A stretch of DNA of 64,000 nucleotides from Dongia deserti (GCF_003574735.1 NZ_QORW01000002.1:372001-436000); one strand, 5' to 3'; positions 41,216 through 50,704 are shown, counted from the first letter of the stretch. The notes: generated from the letters alone by a model not told the origin. Numbers and translations: made by a program.

Positions 41216-42493
41216 CTATTGAAGGACGGCGGATGGATTGTCGAGGGAGTCGGAGCCTTCGATCGCCACGGCGCCGATCTTCAGCGCGTCCACCGCCTTC
41301 TCGATCGCGCGGGTCTGGGCGATCAAGGCGTCGATGGCGTCCTGGACCATCTTGTTGCCGTCGGCATTGCCGTCGCCGATCATCTGGTCATAGGCCATCT
41401 TGCCGCTGTCGGCGGTCTCCTTGACCTTGCGCAGCTTGGCTTCGGCGTCGGCCATGGCAGCCCTCACGGCCTTGTCGGCGTCGGGCGAGGCGGCTTTCAC
41501 CAACTCGGACAGGCTCGGGCCTTTGACCACGCTGCCGTCGGTGCGCTTGTAGCTGCCCTCGTAGATCGCGATCATGCCAACTTCATCGTAATAGTGCGAG
41601 TTGTGCGTGTTATCGGAGAAGCAATCGTGCTCCTCCTCCGGATCGTGCAGCAGCAGGCCGAGCTTCATGCGCTCGCCCGCCAGCTCGCCGTAGGAGAGGC
41701 TGCCGAGACCGGCGAACATCATGCCGAGCGCGCCGTTGCCGCCGGCATCGCGCAGCGCCTTGCGCGCGGCGCCGTCCGCGGTCCAGTTGGCGACCATCTC
41801 CTCGAGGTCATCCACCAGCAGCGAGGCCGCGGTCTTGAGGTACGCCGCACGGCGGTCGCAATTGCCATGAGTGCAGTTGGCGGTGTCGTAGTCGCTGGCG
41901 GGACGATTGCCGGCACCCGGGCCGGTGCCGTTCAGATCCTGGCCCCACAGCAGGAACTCGATGGCGTGATAGCCGGTCGCCACGTTGGCCTCGGACTCCG
42001 CCGCCTCGTGCAGCTTGTCCGCCAGCAGTTCCTTGGTGATCTTGCTGGTGTCGACAGTCTCGCCGCCGAACGAGATGCTGGTGTTGGCGATCACGTTCGC
42101 GGTGTACAGCGGGTTGGCATCCGATTCCGTGCCGTAGGTATCCGCCACGTAGTCGATCAGGCCTTCGTCGAGCGGCCAGGCATTCACCTTGCCCTCCCAG
42201 TCATCGACGATCGGGTTGCCGAAGCGATAGCCCTCGGTCTGCTGATAGGGCACGCGCGCGGCAAGCCAGGCCGTGCGCGCGGCCTTGAGGTTCTCTTCCG
42301 TCGGCTTGGCGATCAAAATGTCGATCGCCTTCTCCAGCGCCTCGGCGGTCTTCAGCGAATCCTCGTACTTGGCGTGCGCGATGTCGGCGTAGGTGTCGAT
42401 CACCGCCGCGGTATCGGCCGCCAGCGCCGAAGCGCCGCCCGCCATCCACACGCCACACATCAACGCGCACCACAAACCAGCCTTGCGAACCAT
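41216..42493 (-). CDS. Imelysin-family periplasmic iron protein with canonical GxHxxE
   Basis: A 425-residue exported protein. A signal peptide (ALMCGVWMAGGASALA) is followed by the imelysin fold. The canonical motif is G174-Y-H176-A-I-E179 in VATGYHAIEFLLWGQD. Other blocks are NPIVDDWEGKVNAWPLDEG, PASDYDTANCTHGNCDRR and TIHNSHYYDEVGMIAIYEG-like text. Imelysins (EfeO-M75, IrpA) take part in iron uptake. ATG 42493 is the better start; an ATG 12 bases upstream is possible. It is the first gene of the five-gene operon and lies 28 bases below a near-perfect Fur box. Confidence 0.93.
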   Translation of the reverse strand: MVRKAGLWCALMCGVWMAGGASALAADTAAVIDTYADIAHAKYEDSLKTAEALEKAIDILIAKPTEENLKAARTAWLAARVPYQQTEGYRFGNPIVDDWEGKVNAWPLDEGLIDYVADTYGTESDANPLYTANVIANTSISFGGETVDTSKITKELLADKLHEAAESEANVATGYHAIEFLLWGQDLNGTGPGAGNRPASDYDTANCTHGNCDRRAAYLKTAASLLVDDLEEMVANWTADGAARKALRDAGGNGALGMMFAGLGSLSYGELAGERMKLGLLLHDPEEEHDCFSDNTHNSHYYDEVGMIAIYEGSYKRTDGSVVKGPSLSELVKAASPDADKAVRAAMADAEAKLRKVKETADSGKMAYDQMIGDGNADGNKMVQDAIDALIAQTRAIEKAVDALKIGAVAIEGSDSLDNPSAVLQ

Positions 42494-42521
42494 CGGTCCC
42501 TCCACACATCAATCGTGGCAA

Positions 42522-42540
42522 GATAATGAGAATGATTATC
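42522..42540. promoter_or_regulatory. fur box: Fur box upstream of the imelysin operon
   Basis: GATAATGAGAATGATTATC matches the 19-bp E. coli-type Fur consensus (GATAATGATAATCATTATC) at 17 of 19 positions and is itself nearly palindromic. It lies 28 bases upstream of the first imelysin ATG, where it would cover a promoter. Repression by iron-loaded Fur (or its alphaproteobacterial relative) is expected. Confidence 0.88.
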
Positions 42541-42599
42541 AGAGGCAATCGCAAATGGGCCGCAGGCCAGGATGCCTCTATACTGCTGGAAAACACCGA

Positions 42600-42911
42600 T
42601 TATTTGACATACTGCACGACCTCGAACCCTTCGAAATTGGGGCCGCCGATATAGAGGTCGCGGTGTTGGCCGGCACTCTGGTGCGCCTTGCGGAACGCTT
42701 CGGACTTGGTCCAGCCCTCGAAGGCTTCGCGGGAGGCCCACACGGTGTGCGAGGAATAGAGCGTGTGGTCCTCACGCTGCGACCCTTTGAGCAGATGGAA
42801 CTCGACGAAGCCCGGCAGGTCGCGCAGGTAGGTGTCGCGCTCGCGCCAGATGCGCTCGAACTCCGCTTCGTTGCCCAGCTTTACCTGGAACCGGTTCATG
42901 GCAATGAACAT
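42600..42911 (-). CDS. Heme-degrading monooxygenase, ABM/IsdG-like (HmuQ/HmuD type)
   Basis: A 103-residue ABM-fold protein. It reads FIAMNRFQVKLGNEAEFERI, then PGFVEFHLLKG and HTLYSSHTVWASREAFEGWT, and ends NFEGFEVVQYVK. This is the pattern of small heme-degrading monooxygenases (IsdG, HmuQ/HmuD of Bradyrhizobium). They open the porphyrin ring and free iron in the cytoplasm. The start is ATG 42911 with an excellent AAAGGAGA; it lies within the end of hmuV (16-base overlap). It closes the heme uptake operon, which would let imported heme be broken down directly. Confidence 0.88.
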   Translation of the reverse strand: MFIAMNRFQVKLGNEAEFERIWRERDTYLRDLPGFVEFHLLKGSQREDHTLYSSHTVWASREAFEGWTKSEAFRKAHQSAGQHRDLYIGGPNFEGFEVVQYVK

Positions 42912-43738
42912 GCGTGTCTCCTTTCGGGGGGGTGATCGTTGATGGAAGCGGGCCGGCTGCCCGGCCAAAGAACGATGTAGGGTCGATCGCGTTGCGGGTC
43001 GCGCAACAGGCGCGCCGTCACCTCGAACACCTCGCGCATCAGCCCTTCGCTCATCACGTCCGGGACCGCGCCGTCGGCATAGGTGCGGCCGCGATGCAGC
43101 ACATGGATGCGGTCGGCATACGCGACCGCGTGATTGGGATCGTGCAGGATGGCGATCACGCCCACGCCCTGCTCCGTCATGCGCCGCGCGGCGGACAATG
43201 CCAGATGCTGGTGGCCAAGGTCGAGATTGTTGGTCGGCTCATCCAGCAGCAGATAGCGCTCGCTTGCCTCTTCCGCATAGAGCTGCGCCAGCACCCGCGC
43301 GAGATGCACCCGCTGCCGCTCGCCGCCGGACAGCGTCAGATATGAGCGTTCCGCCAGGTGGGCGATTCCGGTCTCCTGCATCGCCGCTGCAGCGGCGCGC
43401 AGGTCGGTACGGCCCGGATTGCTGCCCATGTGGGGCGAGCGGCCGATCAGCACCAGCTGCAAGGCGGTGAAGGCGAAGCCGAGGCTTGGGCTTTGAGTCA
43501 GGACCGCACGACGGCGGCTCAAGTCCCGCGCCGGCCAGGACGAGAGCGGACGGCCATTGAGCTGCACGCTGCCCTCGTCCGGCTCCAGAGCACCCGACAG
43601 GCAATGCAGCAAGGTCGACTTGCCCGCGCCGTTGGGCCCGACGATGGCGAGGAACTCGCCCGCCCGAACCGCGACGCTCACCTGGTCCAGGATGCGTCGC
43701 GAACCGCGCATGATCGTGATGTTGTTTGCCGTCAGCAT
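42896..43738 (-). CDS. hmuV: Heme ABC transporter ATP-binding protein
   Basis: A 280-residue FepC/HmuV-like ATPase. The Walker A is GPNGAGKST (residues 34-42), the signature [17 protein letters not shown], the Walker B YLLLDEPTNNLD, and the H-loop HDPNHAVAYAD. The QLVLIGRSPHMG segment is typical of HmuV. Its ATG overlaps the hmuU stop as TGATG. A longer frame extends upstream into hmuU and is not used. The C-terminal tail (SINDHPPERRHACSLP) overlaps the monooxygenase start. Confidence 0.95.
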   Translation of the reverse strand: MLTANNITIMRGSRRILDQVSVAVRAGEFLAIVGPNGAGKSTLLHCLSGALEPDEGSVQLNGRPLSSWPARDLSRRRAVLTQSPSLGFAFTALQLVLIGRSPHMGSNPGRTDLRAAAAAMQETGIAHLAERSYLTLSGGERQRVHLARVLAQLYAEEASERYLLLDEPTNNLDLGHQHLALSAARRMTEQGVGVIAILHDPNHAVAYADRIHVLHRGRTYADGAVPDVMSEGLMREVFEVTARLLRDPQRDRPYIVLWPGSRPASINDHPPERRHACSLP

Positions 43739-44823
43739 CAAAACGCACCCTGCGCCTTCTGGCGCAGCAGAAGCCAGAGGAAGAAGGGTCCCCCGAGGAA
43801 ACTGGTGATGATGCCGATCGGCAGCTCCGCCGGGACCACGATGGTGCGTGCAAACAGATCCGCCAGCAGCACCAAGCATGCGCCCAGCAGCGCCGACAAC
43901 GGATAGAGCGTGCGATGGTCCGCGCCCATCATCAGCCGCACCAGATGTGGCACTAGCAGTCCCACGAACCCGATCGCGCCGGTCATCGCCACGATCGCAC
44001 CGACATCCAATGCAACCAGGGTGATCATCCAGCGCTTGGTGCGCTCGACGTCGAAGCCGAGATGCCGCGCCTCGATCTCGCCCAGCAGCAGCGCATTGAG
44101 ATGCCGCGCGAAGCGAGCCAAGGCGATGGTCGCAGCCAGGATCAATGGCCCGACGAAAACCAGTCGGTCCCACGTCACGCCGTTGAGGCTGCCCAGCATC
44201 CAGAAATTCAGGTCGCGCAGCTCGTTCTCCGAGCTCAAGAAGACCAGCAGGCCAATGCAGGCGGCGGCCATCGCGTTGATCGCGACGCCCGCCAGCAGAA
44301 GGGTCGCGACGTCGGTTCGCCCCTCGCGCGTCGCCACGGCATAGATCGCGATGGTGGTGAGGAGCCCGCCCACAAAGGCGGCGATCGGCAGCGCGTGGCG
44401 CAATACCGGCGCAGATAGATATTCGAACAGCGGCCAACCGAGGACGATGAAGGCGGCTGCCGCGGTGGCCGCACCGGTCGACACGCCGACCAGGCCGGGA
44501 TCCGCCAGCGGGTTGCGGAACAGCCCTTGCAACGTGACACCCGCCACGGCCAGGCCTGCGCCGGTCAAAACGCCGAGCGCAATGCGCGGCAAGCGGATCT
44601 CGATCAGGATCGTGCGCAAGGCCTGCATGGAGTCATCAACCGGCGCCAGCCCCAGCTGCTGCGCAATGAGGCGCGTGGCGGTGCCCGGCGGGATATGAAT
44701 CGCGCCGGCATGGATCGTAACGAAGCAGATCGCGACCAGAGCCAGCGCGGCAATCATGGTGGCAATGGCGGTCTTCTGCGCCTGGCGGTGCGTGATCAGG
44801 GCGAAATCGGCGGTGGAATGCAT
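43738..44823 (-). CDS. hmuU: Heme ABC transporter permease (FecCD family)
   Basis: A 361-residue FecCD-type permease with about ten membrane helices. Family motifs seen are RLPRIALGVLTGAGLAVAG, LQGLFRNPLADPGLVGVSTG, FWMLGSLNGVTWDR, ALLLGEIEARHLGFD, GAIGFVGLLVPHLVRL and the final PAELPIGIITSFLGGPFFLW. It forms the inner-membrane channel for heme. It lies between hmuT (5-base gap) and hmuV (overlap). Confidence 0.95.
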   Translation of the reverse strand: MHSTADFALITHRQAQKTAIATMIAALALVAICFVTIHAGAIHIPPGTATRLIAQQLGLAPVDDSMQALRTILIEIRLPRIALGVLTGAGLAVAGVTLQGLFRNPLADPGLVGVSTGAATAAAAFIVLGWPLFEYLSAPVLRHALPIAAFVGGLLTTIAIYAVATREGRTDVATLLLAGVAINAMAAACIGLLVFLSSENELRDLNFWMLGSLNGVTWDRLVFVGPLILAATIALARFARHLNALLLGEIEARHLGFDVERTKRWMITLVALDVGAIVAMTGAIGFVGLLVPHLVRLMMGADHRTLYPLSALLGACLVLLADLFARTIVVPAELPIGIITSFLGGPFFLWLLLRQKAQGAF

Positions 44824-44828
44824 GATTG

Positions 44829-45734
44829 CTAGTTGGCCGCTTCGGGCGGCGCGGCGAAGCCGGGATGCAGCGCCCTCGCCAGATCGCGGATGGCCTGCGG
44901 CGTGCGCAACCCGAAGCCGAGGAGCAGCAACGATTCCATGGCGATCACGCGCTTGGCCTTGCCGGCCGGGGTCTGCGCAATGTCCGGCCGCCGAAGCAGC
45001 CCTTCGACACCGCCCAGCTTTGCGAGCGTCAGCTCCGTCACCAGCACCACATCCGGTGCGGCGGCGATGATGCCCTCCGACGACGCCGGCTTGAACTCCT
45101 CGAAGCCCTCGATGGCGTTGCGCCCGCCGGCGAGCGTGATGATGGCATCGGCCGACGTGTTGCGGCCGCCGACCATCGGCGCGCCTTCGCCCACCGAGAA
45201 CAGGAACAGCACGCGCGGCTTATCCTTGATCGCGCTCAGGCTGGATCTCAACGCGGCGAAGTCCATCTCGAGCCGTTCCGCCAGCGCATCGCCCTCCGCC
45301 TTGCGGTCGATAGCGGCCGCGACGGCCTCGACTTTCTTGATCACGCCCTCCGGCGAATGCTCGTCCGGCACCAGCGCCAGACATGTGCCGGCGGCGCGCA
45401 GCTGATCCAGCACCTGCGGCGGCCCGGAATCGGCGATGGCGAGGATCAGCGAGGGCGACAGGCTCAGGATCGGTTCCGCCGACAGCTGCCGCATATAGCC
45501 GACCTGCGGCAGCGCCTGCGCTGCCTCCGGATAACGGCTGGTGATGTCGACCGCGATCACGCGATCGCCCGCACCGAGGGCGTACACGATCTCCGTCACG
45601 TCGCCGCCGATGGAGATGATGGGGCCTTTCGCAACCGGCAGCGTGCAATCCGCCTGAGCGAGGGGCGCCCAGCCCAGCATGGCCAGCATCGCGCAAGTTC
45701 CCAGAACCCCGCGCATGGTTTGCAAGCCTTCCAT
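44829..45734 (-). CDS. hmuT: Periplasmic heme-binding protein
   Basis: A 301-residue substrate-binding protein of the TroA/HmuT class. A signal peptide (GTCAMLAMLGWAPLAQA) precedes ISIGGDVTEIVYALGAGDRV, DITSRYPEAAQALPQVGYMRQ, and IEGFEEFKPASSEGIIAAAPD. The YP-x(n)-VGYMRQLSAEPILSLSPS region holds the usual heme-contact tyrosine. ATG 45734 directly follows the hmuR stop; an ATG at 45716 would give a shorter, more normal leader. It hands heme from the outer-membrane receptor to HmuUV. Confidence 0.93.
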   Translation of the reverse strand: MEGLQTMRGVLGTCAMLAMLGWAPLAQADCTLPVAKGPIISIGGDVTEIVYALGAGDRVIAVDITSRYPEAAQALPQVGYMRQLSAEPILSLSPSLILAIADSGPPQVLDQLRAAGTCLALVPDEHSPEGVIKKVEAVAAAIDRKAEGDALAERLEMDFAALRSSLSAIKDKPRVLFLFSVGEGAPMVGGRNTSADAIITLAGGRNAIEGFEEFKPASSEGIIAAAPDVVLVTELTLAKLGGVEGLLRRPDIAQTPAGKAKRVIAMESLLLLGFGLRTPQAIRDLARALHPGFAAPPEAAN

Positions 45735-47885
45735 CTAGAAGTTCATGCCGTAGCTGATGCCCGCCCAGTAGTTGCGGCCGGGCTCCTTGGAGTCCGTGTA
45801 GACGCGGGCGTAGGAGGCGTCGAAGATGTTTTCGATGCCGGCATCGATCTGCAGTCCCTCGATCACCGTGCCGGTCGGTGCCCACGAGACATAGAGGTCG
45901 TGCACGTCGTATCCGTCGCGCTCGAGGTCCTCCTCATCTTCATTCACCTCATCGAAATCGGCGGCGGCGAACACGCGCCAGCCGACCATCGAATCGATCT
46001 CGGGCAGTTTCAGGGCCGCGTCGATGGTGAATTGCGTCGGCGTCAGGGTCAGCGAGCCGAGATAATCGCCTGTGTCGCGATCCTTGCCGTTGATGTCCGA
46101 GTAGCCGAAGGCGAAACGGACCCGCTCGTTCTCGTAGCTCGCCTCGACTTCCGAGCCCCAGAGCTTGGCGCGGGCGATGTTTTCTGCGAAGGTCGTGCCG
46201 TTGCAGTTCGGCGGGAAGCAGGCGGGCGGCCCGGGCTGGTCGACGCTGAGCGAAATGAAATCCTCGCCCTTGATCCAGAAATAGGAACCCTTGATCGCGA
46301 GGCGGTCGCCGCTCGCCAGCACGTCGCTGAAATCAAGGCCGCCACCAACCTCCACCGTCTCGGTGGTTTGGGGCCGCAGTTCTGGGTTGGCCACGAAGAA
46401 GTTGGTGCCAAAACCCGGAATCGTGAAGTGCACACCTTCGTTATACATCTCGTTGATCGTAGGCGCGCGGAACGCCTCGCCATAGCTGGCGAACAGCATT
46501 GACCAGTCCGTCGGCATGTAGCTCAGGCCCACGCGCGGCGAGACCGCGTCATCCTCGTTGCTGGCGGCGATGTCGCTGGAGGCGGAATAGTGATCGTAGC
46601 GCACGCCGCCCAGCAGCAGCACCTCACCGGGGACGAAACCGAACGGTTCCACCACGCGCAGCTCCGTCTGGAAGAAGCCGCCGATGAAGTCGGCCTCCGC
46701 GTCCGGCACGCCGTCGCGATCGCCGGAGGCAGATTCACCGTCCTGCTTGTCCTGGTAGCCTTCGGCGCCATAGGTGAAAGTAAGGCCCATGTCTTCCGAC
46801 AGCGCCACGCGCGATGAGTTCTCCGCCCGAAAGCCGAGGGTATCGACGGCGCGCTCCAGCCTTTCGCCTTCGAGCCCGCTGCCGAGATCGTCGAGGCGCA
46901 ACGCATCCACCTGGAAGTCCGTGTAGTAGAGCGTGAAATCCAGGCCCAGCAACTTGTCGTCGGGATTCGAATAGGAATAGGCAATGCGCGTCGTGTCGGC
47001 GCGCACGTTTTTCTCCGTCAGGTCGTCGCCGCCCAACCCCTGGCCGTTCAGCGGCTCCTCCGCCTCGTTGTCGAAGCGCATGAAGGACGCCTCGATCCGA
47101 TGGAACTCGGCGAAGTCGACGCCGGCTTTGACCAGGCCGGCGACTATGTCATCCTCGCTGTCGAGTTCGTCGCCGTTGCCGAGCTCGATGTCTCCGGAAT
47201 TCCGCTTGGTGACACTGCCCAGCAGGTCGATGCCCGCGCCGGGACGGCCATACAGCGTGACGGTTCCCCGCGGCTCGTCATTGACGCTCTGATAGCCGCC
47301 ACCGACGCGGAAGCCCCAGGTCTGGTCCGGAGCCAGAAGGTCATCGGCGCTCTTGGTGCGGAAGGAGATGACACCACCGCTGCCGCCGCTGCCATAGAGC
47401 GCGGAGGCGGCACCGCGCAGCACCTCCACTTCGCCGATCAAGCTGGGATCGAGATAGAAGCGGCCTTCATGACCGGTGTCGATGTTCTGGCGCGCGCCGT
47501 CGATGTTGATGACCACATCCGGGCCGGAGAAGCCGCGGATGCTGGGATCTTCGCCGGTGCGCCGCGGGCCGCCAGTGAACTCGACGTTGGGCACCCGGTT
47601 CAGGAGGTCGTCCGGCGTCGACGCGTTGCGCAGGTCGGGACGATCAGTGTCGATCACCGTCACCATCCCGGGATACTCGAACACTTCGATCGGATTGCGG
47701 GTTGCGGTCACGGAAACCGGCGGCAACACCACGGATGGCGGCGCTTTCGCCATCTCGACCGCAGGCGCGGCCTCTTGCTCCTGCTGTCCGGTTTGCTTCG
47801 GCGCGCTCTCCTGCGCCAATGCAACAGTATTTGCCCCGGCGAATCCCAGCAGGATTGCCGCCACGCCAAGCTTGCTCAAAGCCAT
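45735..47885 (-). CDS. hmuR: TonB-dependent heme/hemoglobin receptor
   Basis: A 716-residue outer-membrane beta-barrel. It has a signal peptide, an Ala/Pro linker, a TonB box region (PPVSVTATRNPIEVFEYPGM), the plug domain (IRGFSGPDVVINIDGARQN and VEVLRGAASALYGSGGSGG) and a barrel with SYGEAFRAPTINEMYNEG and NPELRPQTTETVEVGGGL. It ends GRNYWAGISYGMNF with a terminal Phe. The FRAPT and NPEL motifs are those of heme/hemoglobin receptors such as HmuR and ShuA. TonB-ExbBD, encoded just upstream, would power it. The gap to hemP (146 bases) holds no gene. Confidence 0.95.
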   Translation of the reverse strand: MALSKLGVAAILLGFAGANTVALAQESAPKQTGQQEQEAAPAVEMAKAPPSVVLPPVSVTATRNPIEVFEYPGMVTVIDTDRPDLRNASTPDDLLNRVPNVEFTGGPRRTGEDPSIRGFSGPDVVINIDGARQNIDTGHEGRFYLDPSLIGEVEVLRGAASALYGSGGSGGVISFRTKSADDLLAPDQTWGFRVGGGYQSVNDEPRGTVTLYGRPGAGIDLLGSVTKRNSGDIELGNGDELDSEDDIVAGLVKAGVDFAEFHRIEASFMRFDNEAEEPLNGQGLGGDDLTEKNVRADTTRIAYSYSNPDDKLLGLDFTLYYTDFQVDALRLDDLGSGLEGERLERAVDTLGFRAENSSRVALSEDMGLTFTYGAEGYQDKQDGESASGDRDGVPDAEADFIGGFFQTELRVVEPFGFVPGEVLLLGGVRYDHYSASSDIAASNEDDAVSPRVGLSYMPTDWSMLFASYGEAFRAPTINEMYNEGVHFTIPGFGTNFFVANPELRPQTTETVEVGGGLDFSDVLASGDRLAIKGSYFWIKGEDFISLSVDQPGPPACFPPNCNGTTFAENIARAKLWGSEVEASYENERVRFAFGYSDINGKDRDTGDYLGSLTLTPTQFTIDAALKLPEIDSMVGWRVFAAADFDEVNEDEEDLERDGYDVHDLYVSWAPTGTVIEGLQIDAGIENIFDASYARVYTDSKEPGRNYWAGISYGMNF

Positions 47886-48031
47886 GCCACGTCCCCCGTT
47901 GGCCCATCGTTGAGGTTCCCTGGCTGGCTGGGTCGCTCGATGAGCGATCGTGTGGCTGGCTTGGGTCTATACCGGTCGTGCGCATCGAGCGCGGCACCCC
48001 TGCCGCGTCGCGCCGACTGGCTGTTCTTGCG

Positions 48032-48220
48032 CTACTTCGTGAGCACGAGCCCGCCGCGGCTGGTCCGCCGCAGACGGTAGAGATTGCCCTCATGCTCGAT
48101 CACCGCCTCGCCCGCCGCACCCAGGAGGCGTGCGCTCAGGAGATGCGGGACTGTCGCAGAGTCGGACGCCGTCTTGACGGCGGCGTCAGGTTTCTGCGGC
48201 GCAGATTGCAGGTTGCTCAT
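48032..48220 (-). CDS. hemP: Hemin uptake protein HemP
   Basis: A 62-residue protein with the HemP C-terminal core: VPHLLSARLLGAAGEAVIEH, then EGNLYRLRRTSRGGLVLTK. In rhizobia and Burkholderia, HemP acts as an inducer of the heme receptor gene. It is the first gene of the heme operon and starts 56 bases below the Fur-like box. The N-terminal 25 residues are polar and variable. The gene is short and easily missed. Confidence 0.93.
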   Translation of the reverse strand: MSNLQSAPQKPDAAVKTASDSATVPHLLSARLLGAAGEAVIEHEGNLYRLRRTSRGGLVLTK

Positions 48221-48275
48221 GTCTCGTCTTCACACGCTGTGGCAGCCCGTCGCGGCCGCCGGTCACGACTCTTAA

Positions 48276-48296
48276 TGCAAATCATTCTCATTTGCA
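48276..48296. promoter_or_regulatory. fur box: Fur-like box upstream of hemP-hmuR
   Basis: The 21-bp site has perfect 7-bp outer arms (TGCAAAT and ATTTGCA) and the core CATTCTC between them. Read on the minus strand the inside is AATGAGAATGATT, the common Fur core. It lies 56 bases before hemP. Irr/RirA control is possible as well, but no clear ICE box is seen. Confidence 0.85.
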
Positions 48297-48305
48297 ACCC
48301 GGTTC

Positions 48306-49158
48306 TCAGCGCGCGTCTTTCAGGTTGAAGACCGCAGGGACATTGAGCTCGATCGTTTCATGCGGAAGGTCTGCCGGCAGCGGCGGCAGCGGCTGGGCAT
48401 CCTCGATCATCGCGAGTGCCGCTTCATCGAGCGTCTCCGAGCCGGACGATCGCACGAGCGAATAGCTCAGGACCTTGCCGGACCGGTCCATGCGGAAACG
48501 GATGAAGGCGGTACCCTCCACGCTTCGGCGCTGTGCGCTGCGCGGATATTTCTGGTGCTTCTGGAGATGCGCCTGGAGCATTCCCTGCCAGTTCGCCTCA
48601 GCCGCGGTGCGGCGTGCGATTTCGGCGGCCGAGGGCGCCGCCGGCGTCGGAGCGGCGGGAACCGGCTCGGCAGCCGCCGCGTCCTGCTGCGTTGCCTGCG
48701 GCGCAGGCTTCTGCACGACTGTCGGCTCGAGATCCGGTTCCGGCTTTGGCTTTGGCTTCTGGACGACTTCCTTCTTCGGCTTCTCTTTCGGCTTCTCTGG
48801 TTTCGGCTGCTCGACCTTCTTCTTCTCCGGCTCGGGCTTCGGCAGCTCGACCTCCGGTGCCGGGATATCCGGCGGCGTCAGCGGCAATTCCGGGATGGGC
48901 AGCAGCAATTGCGTGAGATCGACCGGCGGTTCCGGCTCGGGTTCGGGCACGGGCTCCGGCTCCTGCGGCGCCAGGGTCTGTGGCGCGGGCGGCGCAGCGG
49001 GTATCGGCGCCAGCTCCAGCATGATCGCCGCTGGCGGCGGAGTCGGCGGCTCGGTGGTCTCCCACACAATCATCCCGCCAAGAGCGGCGCCTGCATGCAG
49101 CAGCAGGATGGTGGCGAGCGCGACACTCCAGCGGGCAAGTCCCGCTTCCGGCCGCCAG

Positions 49159-49181
<23 letters not shown>
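48306..49181 (-). CDS. tonB: TonB energy transducer
   Basis: A 291-residue protein. One N-terminal membrane helix (WSVALATILLLHAGAALGGM) is followed by a long Pro/Glu/Lys-rich rod of PEPEPEP and KPKPEP repeats (residues 45-165), which spans the periplasm. The C-terminal TonB domain reads KYPRSAQRRSVEGTAFIRFR, then LSYSLVRSSGSETLDEAAL. It transmits proton-motive energy to receptors such as HmuR. It overlaps exbD by 23 bases. Confidence 0.94.
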
Positions 49182-49623
<442 letters not shown>

Positions 49624-49628
49624 CGCCG

Positions 49629-50612
49629 CTACTCCGCAGCTTCGCGCATGTGATCGAGTGCCTGCAGCCGGCGGCGATCAAGATCGCGACTCACCAATTG
49701 CTGGATGCCCGCCGCTGCATCACCCAACAGCGTGCGGTAGGACGCGATGACGCGCGTGAAGTGGTTGTAGATCACGACCGCGGGGATCGCCGCGGCGAGG
49801 CCGATGGCGGTCGCCAGCAGTGCTTCCGCGATACCGGGGGCGACCACGGCAAGATTGGTGGTCTGCGCCTTCGAGATGCCGATGAAGCTGTTCATGATGC
49901 CCCAGACGGTGCCGAACAGGCCGACGAAGGGCGCCGTTGCACCGATGGTGGCGAGCAGGCCCGTGCCGCGCCCGGCCTGGCGCGCGGCGGCATGCAGGAT
50001 GCGCTCGAACACGGACTCCATCCGCTCCTTGATGCCGGGCCCATCGAGCCCTGCCGACAAGCGCAGCTCGTGATCCGCGGCCTGCACCAGGGCAGCGGCG
50101 GCGCCGCGCTTGCCGGCGCTGGACGTAAGGGCGTCGCCGAGCGAGCCCGCCGCCTGCAACGCGCGCAGCATTAGCCGCGTGCGCCGCTTGGACGCAGCGA
50201 GTTCCAGGGTCTTCGCCAGCCACACGGTCCAGGTGATGACGGAAGCGATGGCCAGCCCGATCATGACCGCCTTCACCACCCAGTCGGCCTGCATAAACAT
50301 GCCCCACGGCGACAGGTCGCGCGGCAGCAGCGCGGCATCGGAAGCCAAGGGATCGGCTGATGGGTCGGCGGGCGGATCCGCCAGGGGATCGGCCGTGCCG
50401 TCGACGTCGATCGGCTCTTGCCCGCCGGCGGTCGGCGCGCCGGTGGCCGGCGTTCCCGGCGCGGTAGGCTCGGCCGGCGCCTGGTTCACCGGCGCATCGG
50501 TCGACTGCGCCAGGGAGGTCTGCGGCACGGCAACGAGCATTGCCATCCATGCCGCACAGAGCGCCGCCCGCGCGCGCGAATAATTCGTTTTACGAGTGAG
50601 TGATCGAGGCAT
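49629..50612 (-). CDS. exbB: TonB-system energiser ExbB
   Basis: A 327-residue protein with a signal peptide, then an Ala/Pro/Thr/Asp-rich linker (residues 35-95), then three membrane helices. The MotA/ExbB signature is GLLATIGATAPFVGLFGTVWGIMNSFIGI followed by GIAEALLATAIGLAAAIPAVV (each split here from longer segments). The long linker is typical of alphaproteobacterial ExbB. It is the first gene of exbB-exbD-tonB. An ATG at 50612 follows a GAGTGAGTGATCGAGG stretch. Confidence 0.94.
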   Translation of the reverse strand: MPRSLTRKTNYSRARAALCAAWMAMLVAVPQTSLAQSTDAPVNQAPAEPTAPGTPATGAPTAGGQEPIDVDGTADPLADPPADPSADPLASDAALLPRDLSPWGMFMQADWVVKAVMIGLAIASVITWTVWLAKTLELAASKRRTRLMLRALQAAGSLGDALTSSAGKRGAAAALVQAADHELRLSAGLDGPGIKERMESVFERILHAAARQAGRGTGLLATIGATAPFVGLFGTVWGIMNSFIGISKAQTTNLAVVAPGIAEALLATAIGLAAAIPAVVIYNHFTRVIASYRTLLGDAAAGIQQLVSRDLDRRRLQALDHMREAAE

Positions 50613-50704
50613 CGATTTCGGATCGCTTGCAGCTTGGCGTACATGGCCGCCCGCCACCAAAAGACCGCCGGCGGCACTGGCCATCGATCTCGTCTTTAGC
50701 CTAA

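Noticed and set aside
42896-44437. A 513-residue version of the hmuV frame
   Set aside because: The first 233 residues are an off-frame reading of hmuU. The start at 43738 overlaps the hmuU stop and gives a normal HmuV.
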